Program-made: the position numbers and the translations under genes
In this document: positions 22,717 to 33,940 of the stretch, piece after piece
How the letters are laid out: every line of letters begins with the position of its first letter
Numbering within the stretch: position 1 is the first letter of the stretch
Notes under the pieces: generated by a model
What the model saw: only the letters and a program-made list of their open reading frames with translations
Database searches by the model: none
What the model was told of the DNA's origin: nothing
Source of the DNA: Ceriagrion tenellum
Lineage: Eukaryota; Arthropoda; Insecta; Odonata; Coenagrionidae
DNA: 64,000 nucleotides
Direction of reading: 5' to 3'
Assembly: GCA_963169105.1 (NCBI GenBank)
Contig: OY720643.1
Span: 83,249,696-83,313,695, forward strand

Positions 22717-23085
22717 TCAAGGAAGCTATGCCTAGCGTGTAGCCTCCGATTCTCTAGGGGCTCCCACCTTAATCCCTCTAAAACTTGTGAGACACTATGT
22801 ATTCACTCGTAGCAGTTCTTTACAAAGTGTGCTGCTTTTCCATGTATTTAATTAACTTTTTTGGTTAAATATAACAAGAGTCCCAAATGCTCGCGGCGTA
22901 TTCGAAGTGTGGCCTAACCAGAGCGAAGTAGAATCTCTCTTTTGCTTTTTCATCCAAGGACCTTCCTATTATACGCTTAACAATTCCTAGTTTCTTTAAT
23001 GCTGTGCCGAGTATGAAAGTTACTCCAAGGGTCATTCCGGGAGTAATTCGGTAACTTTGGCCGCTCATCAACGCTTGATTCACCC
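22717..23085 (-). pseudogene. CR1/Jockey-group LINE, second 3' copy
   Basis: This segment repeats about 360 bases of the copy just to its left, in the same orientation. Shared blocks are AAGGAAGCTATGCCTAGCGT, CTCTAGGGGCTCCCACCTTA and CGTATTCGA-GTGTGGCCTAA. A minus-strand frame (23083-22865) reads LKKLGIVKRIIGRSLDEKAK, then RFYFALVRPHFEYAASIWDS, a well-conserved LINE C-terminal motif. The fragment is truncated at both ends. Confidence 0.75.
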
Positions 23086-24200
23086 TTAATGACGAGTAAT
23101 TCTCGGCTGGTTAAGTGCGGTCAACTTTTCTTTTACCAGTGGTAGGGGTTTTGAGGAAATGGGAGATTTTAGGTCCACTTTGACCTAATCACTGAAAGCG
23201 TTATTGGGTAAAAGGTTGATTATGTTTAATACTCGGCTATTAATTGTTTTTGTCAAGAGAAATATACTTATTCTATTTGAACGGGTCGAAGTTAAAGGCG
23301 CAGTTTACAGAAATCAGCTAATTTGTAAGCATTTCTAATGTCATTTGGGGTGGGTAATAACTGGCTGATCAAGTGATCCATGATGGTGGCCTTTGCTAAA
23401 ATCATACTCTCTTTTAAAATTTGTTTACTCATAATTTCTTCGCTAGCCAAATCAATTTATTTCAACTGCGTAGTTATATTTGACGGACTCTACCGCTTAC
23501 TGTCCACGAAACACAGCTGGATGCCGTGAACTGATGCAAAAATATTATGAAAGGCCATTTTCGTTTAGGGCAATTTAATTATTTTCAATACTGACGGGAT
23601 AAAATTGTGCCAGAAAGTGTCTTCATTGTAGTAAATGATCAACGCACCCGGTGGGAACACAAATTCGCAAAATGTATACTTATTTCAAACGTGCAAGGAA
23701 AAAATCAATCTCTTCGAAAGGGTGGAAGAGTTTTTTTTGGCTAGACAAACGAAATTTGAATAAAAAGGTTAGTAATTTTTGAAATACGTTGCAATTGGAA
23801 TGACCGGTGGAATTAGTACAGGGTGTGCAACTTTTCTGAACACTTTCAATTAAATAAAGAGTAAAATAGTACCCGTAGTTACCAGCCACTACTCACTAAG
23901 AAGTTATTTAGAAAAGAGGCTTATTGAGGTGGTTCAATCGTGCGACTTAAATATCATTTAATTCACATGCTGGAAATTTATAAAAAAATCAGCAATTTAC
24001 AATGTTGGCTTTTCTTGTAAATCACTCTTCATACGAACTTTTTTCCATATTGTAAGATTAAAGGCTTCCACGGCGATTGCTTTGAATGTAGATCTCTTGG
24101 GTTTCAACCCGGGTGATGGTGGCTAGTGACAGCGACGATTTGAAGGATCAGTTAGTCATCATCCTCAGGGTGAATGGTTTGGTCTGACAGATATTTTTTA
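23086..24200. other. no recognised feature
   Basis: AT-rich. Near 23095-23260 there is a weak, imperfect inverted repeat. No gene is supportable. Confidence 0.4.
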
Positions 24201-24202
24201 TT

Positions 24203-24469
24203 TTTATTAAATTATCGGGGTCAAGTTGGTTCTATATTTTCTTCTTTTTTGCGCTCTTTGTAAGTCAATCTCTGGGCCGGTTTCCACGCACCACTAAGCT
24301 GGATGCCTTTGGCTCGGATCATGTTGCTTTTCTCGTTATCGTTCTTTGTAGCCTCCTTTGCAATCCGATCAATTTCTTCCTCGGTGAAGGAGTTTTGTTT
24401 TGGCTTCCAAGTTGACCCAGGATAATTGTATGGTTGACAGAAATGCAGCCATTTGAGAAACACGTCCAA
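24203..24469 (-). CDS. possible terminal coding exon of an unidentified gene
   Basis: An 82-codon frame on the minus strand ends with a stop at 24221-24223. AATAAA follows at 24208-24203, so a polyadenylation signal sits right behind the stop. The translation is charged and not low in complexity: PGSTWKPKQNSFTEEEIDR, AKEATKNDNEKSNMIRAKG and QLSGAWKPAQRLTYKERKK. It looks like real protein, unlike most frames here, and does not resemble a transposon. I do not recognise the family. The first residues may be intronic, since a pyrimidine-poor upstream region offers no clear 3' splice site. No other exon was found. It could also be a processed pseudogene fragment. Confidence 0.3.
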
Positions 24470-26689
24470 TGTCGTTCGGGGAAATCACGTCACCGAAAAA
24501 TCCATAATTGCGGCATTTGTTTAAATCATGTATTTAAAAATTTCTCATTTATCATCCCTACGTTTGCATAATCAATATAATTTAACTCAAAATTATCTCA
24601 GTTTGGACTAGGCACAAACAGTTGCGTGATGATTTTCTGATGTAGTGTATCACAGAACACTTCGAGCATTGGTTTGCGCACATAACATACATCCGGCATT
24701 GGCCCACGCCCAATTTATACACGAAGGTGCGCCTTTGCAGTAAGACCAATGCATTTTTCAATTTTTTTCTATAAATATTTGAGTCCAGGGGCAGATGGAT
24801 TGATTTTTCCACAAGATAAACGTTAAACTGCGTTCCAAAATTAAGAACTTTTCGAGTTAAGAACCCCAGAAAAAACGAATAAATTTCTCAATCAAGTCAC
24901 AACCATATTTGATATGTATGAGAAACTCATACCCTGGTATTAATATGAGTAGTATCTTTCTAGCTAGTCTGAATTTCATTTTCAGTGAACACTGATCATA
25001 AGGACAACAAAACCCCCTGGGAATCGCATATAAATGAAATGTAGGCAACTTACAATCTTATTTTCCCAATTATAAACAACACTTCAATTAATAAATTCCA
25101 TGTACGGAAATGATTCTGCTGTCACCTACGACGGGAGGAATAATGAAAAACAATAGTTAATCCGGAAAAAACTTCATATTTAGCATCCAAGACGTTGTCT
25201 ATTTTATTGCTTAGGTTGAAGCATTATTTTTTGCGAGAATTACAAAAGGATGGAATTTAAGGTTCGTTTTAACTTACTCAGACATGGTGGAATCTCCTGA
25301 GTTTTAAGCTTCATTCCCATGCACTGTGTGGTAACAGAACATCTATGCTGTAAAGTAATTTATTAGTTATTAATTGGTAAATTGAAAGTGTAAACCATGG
25401 CCCAAGAATGCGTAACCAGGGACGTGGAAGAAAAATAAATATTGAACAATGAAAGAGAGGGAGACGGCCACGAGGGATGGAAGAGGAGACGGTTGAGTGT
25501 AAAATTAAGTCAGTAATTAACTTTGCGAGTGTGAGTAGCAAAATGTTCTGTGGAGAGAAACGAGTGTTATAGTGTATTACAAAGTAACCAGTGAAAAATA
25601 AAACGAGTATTGTGATATATTACGAAATATTGTGACAAATAAAATTGAGTGTTACAGTTTGTATCATTTTTGTCAGTTATCAGATGATAACTTTTTAATT
25701 TACAGCAAAGAGAACAACCCTCACTTTTTTCAAATAATTTATTGATACCCTGCGGATAATTTTACGCTTTTAACTATACTCGAAGAAAGGAGGCCAACTT
25801 CAATGCTACAATGCTTGACCGACCTAAATGATGGATTTGTGGCAGTGCAAAAATCTCGTGGGTTAGCATTATTCCGACCTCTTTCGAAGGAAAGAAGCGT
25901 GGGTGAAGAAGAATATGGGAACAAGATAAAGAAGCGTGGGCGAAAGGATTGGACGCTCTGAGGGCGAAACAATGGCTAGGGAATAAAACACACCTTCCCC
26001 TGAGTCTTGCCTCAGGCTCCGAAAGCCGAAAAGCCTTCATTTGTCGCCACCTGGCGTCACCACCGCCGCTGCAGCGGTACAAAAGAAACGAGGCGTGCGC
26101 AAACGGGAAACAAGTTGTCACCCCTTTGGGTTGCAGTTTAGGTTCAAATGGGATATTAAGAACGTCGTGGGGTCGGTGTTCTGTTCTTCGGGCTGCGACT
26201 GTAGAGGGGTCATATTGAGGGTCATGGGATATAGTGTAGGAGAAGAAGAAACCCTTTTTTTCCTGCCAGGATACCAGGTGAGGCCAAGAGGTCCTTACCC
26301 CCTTTCTCACAATTTTTTTTCTCCCTTTTAGAAGGCGTCGTCTGTCCAGCCGCCCTATCGCCCCATTTATCCCACGGGTAGCGCATTCTTCTCCCTCGTC
26401 TCCGACGTCAAATCTCCTTCCTTATTTCGAAACCACCTGTCTCCCTCACTCTTTCTCTCTCCCCTTTCGAACTCGTTTTCGTTCTTAAAATATGTTCTGT
26501 TTCTATTTTTTCGTTTATATATCCAAATGGAAAATAAGGCGTAAAAATATAACAAAAACAGGGGCGGATAACTTTGTTTATGAGTTGGAGGGGGTAGAAC
26601 TGGAAAGGCCTCAATTTTTTTATGTTAAAGAGATAATCTCCATAGGTTTCTTTCTCCAGCTCCAGCTTTCGCCAATTGCTACCCATTAA
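24470..26689. other. no recognised gene; GC-richer block at 25.9-26.4 kb
   Basis: The block at about 25900-26450 keeps frames open on both strands (the longest is minus 26310-25774, 178 codons). The translation matches no family I know, and both strands are open, so I treat these frames as compositional. Short direct repeats around TGTGATATATTACGAA occur near 25560-25680. Confidence 0.4.
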
Positions 26690-26815
26690 TGTTATTAACG
26701 GACATACGCAACCCCGTCCTAGAAGGTGAAAATCCGACCCTGTCAGGATTCGAACACCGCGACCCTTTACTTCCTAGGCATGGACTTTACCTTGCCGCCC
26801 TGGAATCGGGAAATG
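26690..26815 (-). mobile_element. tRNA-derived SINE head, family 2
   Basis: On the minus strand it starts CCCGATTCCAGGGCGGCAAG and continues GGTAAAGTCC (box-A-side tRNA-like). About 45 bases later comes GTGTTCGAATCCTGAC, a B box (GTTCGAATCC). The layout and the GGTAAAGTCC block match the SINE at 57115-57276. The target duplication is not clear. Confidence 0.65.
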
Positions 26816-27410
26816 CTTTTATTAAATAACTATAAATATATTCATAAGATTTACAAGGATGCATATGCCATATGACTGCATTTAAAGTTTTCTTTCCAAG
26901 ATTAAACAAGGCATTTAATTAAAAATACCATTTCAATGCTAAATGCCGTTGTTCCAAGTACTGAGCAGAGAGAAAGAATGGCAGAGCAAGGGTAATTGAC
27001 TGGTAACATAGAACGAAAAAATTGCAATGGTACGGACATGAGATTAGATTGGCTGCGTATATAATCTCAAAACTGTGTTTTTTTTGGATTCTAGCATAAA
27101 GAAGACATATATAATGGGTAAGAACAGCATGAGTAAGGGGGAGAAGAGGGCAATCGAAGTGAGGGAGTCAGGTGAAGATAACTGCATGAACATAAGGGCC
27201 AGGAGGAAGAGACACGATAACGACCAACTACTACTGTAGACATAATCGGCTATTGATGACGGAACGGTTAACTGTTATTGATTATTTTTATTGATGGGGT
27301 AATCTACCGGTTAAAGTAGGTTTCAATTGATGAGATATAAACCCACGTAATTTTAACGTGCGAATACCCTGCTCTCCTTCTCAATATCATTTTTCTTAAT
27401 GTCAATTTCA

Positions 27411-27810
27411 AATGTCTTGGGGGCTAGGAGGCAGGAATAACATTTGTGGTGGTGAGGGACGAGAAAGCTTCTCGTCACGGGAACTTCCAAAAGGTAATCA
27501 GGGTACAGTAGGCGTGGCATAGAGTCTCGAAAATTCAGTCGCTCTCAGACCTCCGTTGTGTGAGCTTCGTGATTCTGCTTGCTGTGTTGCCAAACCTCAT
27601 CACCGCAGGGCCCCTGTCATTTTGGGCCAAGCGGTTTTCCCCGCTGAGGGATAGTAATCTCGGTAAGGTCGAGCTATAAGTCTAGAACCCCCTCTCTTTC
27701 GGCGCTAGCTCCCCTCCCCACAGAGGCGTAGGCCGTCGAACAGCTCGGGATACGCACGAAAGGCGCCCGCCCTCTCAAATTTTATACCTGCCTCCTAGCC
27801 ACAAAGACAT
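27411..27810. mobile_element. 400-bp MITE-like element with 26-bp or longer terminal inverted repeats
   Basis: The left end at 27411 reads AATGTCTTGGGGGCTAGGAG. The right end, complemented from 27810, reads ATGTCTTTGTGGCTAGGAGG. Both continue with CAGG-ATAA and then GAGGG-CG. The interior is GC-rich with several CpGs and CCCC runs, unlike its surroundings. It has no transposase. The superfamily and target duplication are undecided. Confidence 0.65.
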
Positions 27811-28969
27811 CTGAGAGAGATAATAGCTGACGTTCAACCTGTCTTTATCCGGTCCATAAAGCCTGTCATTTCCCTTCCCCATGCGTACTTACCAACATCC
27901 TTCCTTCCACCACGGCTTACATAAACCATTTACCCCCATTACCTTTTCCAACCGCCTACTCTGCCTCCTCTCCCTCCATACCGAGCACTTCCTCGTTTGT
28001 CTCCCATTCCATCCACCCAACTTTCTCCATCCTTCTCCATACGTACATTTCAAAGGCTTTCAGCCAATCATCTCCTTCCTTTTATGGAGTCCGCGTTTTG
28101 GCGCCATCTATAATGCTGCACTACATTTTGTTACTGGAATGCTGAATTTTCATCTTTCTGTTATTCACTGAAGTAGTCAATTTGTCTGCTTCATAAGTTT
28201 TTTATTCCATTCATCATACTAAATTGGGGGAAAGTTCAAATACCACATTATTTAGCAATTTAATGCGTTTTATGGGTACTAATACATTTGTACCATCTTA
28301 AGAATCGCAGTGTCCCTAACAATTCCTTAGGCCTCTGAATTTTGATATAGATCAAATTCGTTTTAACATATAATTTTTTTTAAATTTTTTTCTCAAAATG
28401 TATGGAATAAAAATGTTTTTCGTTGACCACAGACGGATATTCAGCATGTAGTAGTGAAAATAATTATATTACGTTCGGCCTGCCATCTTGCCGAGGCAAA
28501 ATCTGTTTAGCTCATTTTGGATCTATACCGTAAAATTAAGTATAAATATTTTGCTTGGGCCGCCGTATCGATTATTTTTATCAATAAATTTGAAAAGTAA
28601 TGACCTTTTTCTGCTATAGGCTCATCAAAATTTGCTACATTAATCTTCTTCTTGGGCATATGTCAATACACAGTATCCAGCGCAGATTCGTTGCGCACAG
28701 GATTTTTATGCATCCTGAAAAAAACACTGCTTTTTCGGATATTTAAAAAAAATTTTCTGGCTAGATAAAAAATCTCGGAATATTCAGTGCAAACTTGCTG
28801 GAACTTCTGTTGCAATTAACTCTATAACTAGCATTAAAATTTTGCTTATTTCCCGTGAAACAGCGTTAAACTAGTTATATCAGTGGTACTCATAATATCG
28901 GTCTTTACTAAGAGATCAATCGACAATGTATTTAGGTTGAATTGTAACTAATATTGATTTAATCATGTA
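27811..28969. other. no recognised feature
   Basis: Begins pyrimidine-rich (27870-28080), then strongly AT-rich. A 96-codon plus frame at 27881 is compositional. Confidence 0.4.
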
Positions 28970-28982
28970 GTAAAATTATTCA

Positions 28983-30567
28983 TTTGCGCTTCATCCCTCT
29001 CACAACCGTTAGCCCTCTTGTTCAATCGCTGTTTTTCCTTAGGAACCTTCCCTCCTCAATGGAAATGCGCCAACGTCATTCCGATACATAAAACTGGTCC
29101 CAAGAATGATGTCTCAAACTATCGCCCAATCTCATTGCTTCCGATCCTGTCTTCCGTTTGTGAGCGTATTATTCTCAACAGGATTTACTATTTCACCTCT
29201 CCCTTTTTATCTTCCCAGCAACATGGTTTCCTCCCAGGAAGATCATGCCTAACAAATCTTGCCGTCTTTCAGCACCACGCCGTCATGGCAATAGACAAAT
29301 CAACTCAACTTGATGCCATCTACCTTGGCTTCTCCAAGGCTTTCGACACCATCCATCATCCACTCCTCCTTCATAAACTCAGCCAACAGTTTGGCATACA
29401 TGGTATGTTCCTCAGCCTTCTTTCTAGCTTTCTCACCAACAGAACCCAGCGTGTAATACTCGCCGGTGCTTCTTCCTCTTGGTCTCCTGTAACGTCTGGA
29501 GTTCCCCAGGGCAGTGTCCTTGGGCCATATCTATTCAATTTATTCATTAATGATCTTCCTTCTCAGCTCCTTTCCTCCCAAGTTCATTGCCTTCTCTATG
29601 CTGATGATTGCAAGATTTACAAGCAAATTAATAATACTTCTGACTGTATTCAACTTCAACTTGCCTTAAATCAAACTTCCCTGTGGTGTGATACCTGGAA
29701 ACTTAACCTAAACCCTAGAAAATGCAGCATCATGACTCTTGCTCTGAAAACAAAACCCCTGACTTTCAACTACACAATTAACTCAACTCCCTTAAACAAA
29801 GTGACAACCATGAAAGACCTAGGCGTTTTAACCGATCAAAAGCTAAATTACTCCGACCACATTCAGACTGTAAAAAATAAAGCGATGTCCCTATTAGGCC
29901 TTCTTTACCGCTTCACAGAAATTAAAGATCCAATAGCACTCCATTCCTACTACTCAACAATTGTCCTTCCCAAAGTATCATATTGTTCCCCAATTTGGTC
30001 TATGTCAGCCCCAACAAATCCCTCGATTGCATCTCTCACTTCTTTGCCAAAATAGTCAAGCACAGAGTCCCACATTTCCGTAATATGTCCTCAAACGCTG
30101 TGCTGTCCTCTCTTTCCATTTCTAACCTTGAAAACCACAGACTTAAAATGGATTTAAAACTCCTCCACAATACCCTTAACTCGACCATTGATTGCCCTGA
30201 ACTACTTTCTCTCTTCAACTTCAGGATACCAACTCGATCCACCCGCACTCATACCCTACTCCATCTGCCTATTCCAAGGATATCTCTCACCAAGCGCTCA
30301 CCTTTATTTCGCCTCCCATCCCTTCTAAATTCACTCCCCCACACTATCGATCCTTTTTATTTAGCATGTAACCTTTTCACCACCCAAGCGATATCCCACC
30401 TGTCAACAAATTAAATATTTTCCCCTTTCCATGTTGGGCTCTCGTTGCTTATTGTTATGCTGTTATTGTGTTTTTGTCCTCTTTCTTGTTTTTTTGTTAT
30501 ATGTTTACTATAAATTGGCGCTAATGCTGTATGTGAACAATCTTATTAAATAAATAAATAAATAAAT
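28983..30567 (+). pseudogene. CR1/Jockey-group LINE: reverse transcriptase, inactivated, 5'-truncated
   Basis: The frame is open from about 28983 and reaches a stop at 30055 after a one-base shift. It continues in another frame to 30414. Reverse-transcriptase blocks occur in order: PPQWKCANVIPIHKTG, NYRPISLLPILSSVCERI, QHGFLPGRSC, then motif A as IYLGFSKAFD (about 29318-29347), SGVPQGSVLGP (motif B), LLYADD (motif C, YADD at 29597-29608) and NPRKCSIM. The C-terminal region has FRFT-like and CSPIWS motifs. In motif A the catalytic Asp that normally precedes FSKAFD is Gly (codon GGC, 29327-29329), so the enzyme would be dead. The shift near 30040-30050 is confirmed by the copy at 63809-64000, which reads through. 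A tail of (TAAA)n ends at about 30567. The endonuclease and 5' part are missing. I see no clear target duplication. Confidence 0.88.
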
Positions 30568-31184
30568 TCCGACCATTTTTCGATGACATTTTCTTGTGTT
30601 AATAGAATTCTTCTCAGAAATCTGCATTTGTTATCTGCAATCCGTTCTTATCATTGCTATAAGTTTTAGTGCAGCTTAGGCTTAAATCTTGCTATGTATC
30701 ACTCTAATGATTTTTCCTATAAGGATAAACTGGAAATTATATTCCAAGATGTAAAAAGTTGAATATAACTCAGAAATGACGAAGATGTAGCTGCATCCTG
30801 GATTGGACAATGTATTACTTGTGAGCAATACTTTGTGTAAATAATTTAATTATGCGATCAATTTTTTTAAAACGTTTTTGTGTATTTATTTGATTCAATG
30901 TTTTCCGATTCAGTTTCTACTTTTTCATTTTCGAATTTGGCAATTCTAGGGACCGCGAAAAGCAACTGGTTTTTCATGTTTTTTTTCTCCTCTCCTCTCA
31001 AAGTTTGTCCACTTTTTCGCTGTGGTTCCTTCTTTTATCTGTTGACTAGATGTTTTTGGCATATATTTTATTGGAAACCCTTAAACTCGTATATTAATTG
31101 AGGAGAATCCATTGTAAGTATTAATCATCTCTTTCACTGCTTTTTCTTGTTAAATTGTATTTTGATTACATCCAGTGTAATATT
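30568..31184. other. no recognised feature
   Basis: AT-rich flank downstream of the LINE tail, with no gene or repeat pair identified. Confidence 0.4.
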
Positions 31185-31336
31185 AAGTTTAGAGTATCTG
31201 GCGATATTTTGTGGAAATGCACTACAGATATCATGATCTCACAATGAAAAGGTTATTGTTCACTTTCCACAGAAAATAAAATTATTGCAATGGAAAGTGA
31301 ACAATAACCTTTTCATTTTGAGATCATGATATCCAG
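31185..31336. repeat. foldback of the TTCACTTTCCACAG family, copy 1
   Basis: The core inverted repeat (31222-31336) has arms with ATATCATGATCTCA and GGTTATTGTTCACTTTCCA or their complements, around a centre containing AAAATAAAATTATTG. The left flank from about 31185 (TATCTGGCGATATTTTGTGG) matches the outer part of the foldback at 53735-53970 in the opposite orientation, so both belong to one family. This copy seems to have lost the ribozyme-like centre. Confidence 0.7.
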
Positions 31337-31779
31337 TCTAGTGTCAGGGCATGCTTCCTGATAAAGAAAGGACATACAGGCACTAACTTATCTCAACTTT
31401 ATCCTATTTAATGCATAAAAAATGAATCAGTCTTTGAATTCTTTTAATGCATGTACACTATTGTCAATAAAGGTAAAATGGTCCCTAAGACGAAAATATA
31501 GCTGGAAATAATCGCCCAACGTATTGCAACCTGGTCATAAGAAGGTCACAGCAAGTGTATATCTTGCTCTTTATGTTGGACTACTAATTAGAATATGGGG
31601 CTGTAGTGTTACAGCCTTCAGAGACGACAGTTTTATATAATGATAGTATAAAAAATAATATTTCGTTCAAAGAATAAATCGGTCTTTATTAACTTGGTGA
31701 TATTCCATAGTGTAACAAATTAACCAAACAAAATTTTATCTACAGATTCAGACTTCACTTCGTGGAAGTCAATATTATC

Positions 31780-31990
31780 CATACTTAAAGAATACAATTT
31801 TGTACTTTTCCACAGAATGCTCCTTTCGAACTGCCCCTCCTTTACCCCCGCCCTCTGCCTGTTTGTATATATATCTGTACTGATATTGTCTGAATTTTGT
31901 CCCTGGTGCTGCCGAAAGTCGGCGAAGCGCGTCGCGCCACCCAAAATAAAATTCTGTGGAAAAGTAGAAATTTGTATTCTTTAAGTATAA
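31780..31990. repeat. foldback with ribozyme-like core
   Basis: The arms CATACTTAAAGAATACAATT (about 31780-31818) and their complement (31950-31990) share CTTTTCCACAGAAT or its complement. They are related to the TTCACTTTCCACAG family. About 130 bases lie between them. A hammerhead-like core begins on the inner side of the right arm at 31902. Confidence 0.7.
31902..31936 (+). ncRNA. hammerhead-ribozyme-like core (candidate, decayed)
   Basis: CTGGTGC (31903-31909) stands where CTGATGA is expected, followed by T, then a perfect stem II: GCCGA-AAG-TCGGC (31911-31923). After it come GAAGC in place of GAAAC, GC, and GTC at 31931-31933. Stem II is the best in the window, but three core bases are changed, so activity is unlikely. 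Confidence 0.35.
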
Positions 31991-32004
31991 ATTTTCTCCA
32001 AGCA

Positions 32005-33149
32005 TAGGGTAGACCGGGGCACGTTTGGTACAGGGGCAAGTTTACACAATGCCTATAGTTCCTAACGGTACGATAGAGCGCTTTACTAGTTGTAGTGCAG
32101 GCAGTGGCATCATCTCCTTTGTCTATAATGTAAGTGGGAGCTCAGCCATTGAAGAAACAACAGTTTTACTTAGCTTTTTGTGTTTTTCTAAAAGATGAGT
32201 AAATTTTTTCACTGTGACATATTCCTTTATATAGTGGCATACTTACTATATGTAAGTATATTTTACTATAATGTTTTCTAAGACTGTGTATTATTGCCGT
32301 TATTTTAAGCTATGACATAGGTTTTTTATGTTTAAATTACGCCTTCCACATAAATTTGAAGGAAAAATATGGCGAAGGGGTACGTTTACAAAACGAACCC
32401 GGGGCACGTTTATACTGGGTGTAAATGTGCCCCAATGTTTATAGATTTTCTTCGCACTATATTTCGAGTATTTAACAATCACACTTAGTATAATTGTTGT
32501 GGTAAGGTATCAAGGCTTGATTTATTAATCCTGGAGTTATTGTGCAAGTGTTTTACTGTCATTCATAAATCTGCTGTGCTAACTAACAAAACTTTCATTA
32601 TACTCATATCAACTAACAAAATTTTCATTATGAATGTGAATACATAATACCCTTAGTTATATTTCATGGAGTGTTTTAATGTTAGTGGAACTAGTATTCC
32701 TCCATTCATTGTTTTTTCCTGGGTGAAATTTCAGCCTCAGTTCTTTGTTTGTAAAAACTGTAACGATGATGTTGATTGTCATATCATAGATAACAATGAT
32801 GAATTCGATTCCTCTTCATAATTAAATATTTTATTATAAAATTGAAGTCGTTTTCCAAGCTGAAACCTTGCTTTATTTCTTTAATCAACTCATTTAGATA
32901 CCTGTATAAACGTGCCCCACCCTTCATGTAAACTTGCCCCGGTCAAGGGGCACGTTTACACTAGTGACAACAAAATTTGATAATATAATTTTGTTATTAA
33001 ATGTTGTTATTTAACAATAGTTACCAACACCAAATTAAATTATGATAGCCACTGTTTACGCTTAGGTAATTAAAACAGTCAAAAATTTCAAAATAAAAAA
33101 TGCAAAACAAAACAATAAAAAGTGTGTCAATGTGCCCCGGTCTGCCCTA
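32005..33149. mobile_element. 1.14-kb TA-flanked non-autonomous DNA element
   Basis: The ends read GGGTAGACCGGGGCACGTTT (left, 32007) and, complemented from 33147, GGGCAGACCGGGGCACATTG. Each is flanked by TA (32005-32006 and 33148-33149), as in TA-targeting Tc1/mariner/pogo elements. Extra copies of GGGGCACGTTTA or its complement lie inside near 32401, 32911 and 32947, so the terminal motif is repeated subterminally. The interior is AT-rich with no transposase. The exact superfamily is inferred from TIR plus TA only. Confidence 0.72.
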
Positions 33150-33152
33150 CAA

Positions 33153-33879
33153 CATGAAAATAAGTAAGACGAAGACTAAAATCCTAGCATGAGGAAGAGA
33201 GAAGACGAACGCAGAAGTTACCCTAAGAGGAGAAAAATTATAGCGAGTGGATTCATTCACCTATCTCAGAAGTACCATCACGAGGACGGAAGTACAACGG
33301 ACATCAAGGGGAGAATATCCCAAGCTAAGAAGGAAATCATAAAAGACAGTTGCTGCACTCAAAAAAGATAGGACTACAAACTAGGAAACAGTATGTGAAA
33401 ATATTCGTGTGGAGCGTAGCACTCTATGAATCGGAAGCATGGACCATAGGAAAAGATGACCAGAAAAGACTAGAAGCCTTCCGAACCTGATGCTGGAGAA
33501 GGATGTTGAAGATAAAATGGACGGGAAAAATAAGAAATGATGAGGTTTACAGAAGAGTAGATGAGGAAAGGATCATAAGGAACACCGTACAGAAAAGAAG
33601 AATAAAATGGATTGGACACACCGTGAGACACAATAGGTTTGTGAAGAACATAATTGAAGGCAAAATAGAGGGAAAAGTTCCCAGAGGAAGACCCAGGAAT
33701 AAGTTCATGGACCAAATAAAGAGGCAAATACATATCAATAATAATAATACAACTTTACATAGGAAGTACATAGGAAGAGATGCCAGGAGGTAAGAGAACT
33801 AGAATTAGTTATGGAAGGGTGGAGGGATGCAGTCAACCAATCTTAGGATTGAACGAACTATGATGATGATGATGATGAA
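33153..33879 (+). pseudogene. RTE-like LINE, 3' part of the ORF plus tail
   Basis: The fragment begins MKISKTKTKIL (the region just after the reverse-transcriptase core) directly beside the TA-flanked element. It continues through frameshifts with SGFIHLSQKYHH, YESEAWTIGKDDQKRLEAF, MLKIKWTGKIRNDEVYRRV, KRRIKWIGHTVRHNRFVKN and GKVPRGRPRNKFMDQIKR (33503-33740). The 3' end reads GTGGAGGGATGCAGTCAACC, then (ATG)n to 33879. Polymerase motifs are missing. The family recurs at 36.4, 37.8, 60.2 and 61.8-63.8 kb. Confidence 0.8.
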
Positions 33880-33908
33880 GTATGAATAAAACAAAATTTT
33901 AATGAGAT

Positions 33909-33940
33909 CTGATGAGGATCATTCGTTGAAACCCGGGTCG
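33909..33940 (+). ncRNA. solo hammerhead-ribozyme-like core (candidate)
   Basis: CTGATGA (33909-33915), GGATCATTCGTT, GAAAC (33927-33931), stem III CC-CG-GG and GTC (about 33936-33938). Both core boxes and the cleavage triplet are intact, but stem II does not pair well and stem I is weak. The GAAACCCGGGTCGTG block is identical to the one in the foldback at 17492-17528. No inverted partner arm is seen. Confidence 0.35.

Noticed and set aside
24085..24140. GGGTTTCAACCCGGGTGATGG as another ribozyme-like edge
   Set aside because: The core boxes are in the wrong order and spacing, and no arm or partner is present.
25774..26310. 178-codon minus-strand frame
   Set aside because: Overlaps open plus-strand frames in a GC-rich patch; the residue mix is unlike a folded protein and no motif is seen.
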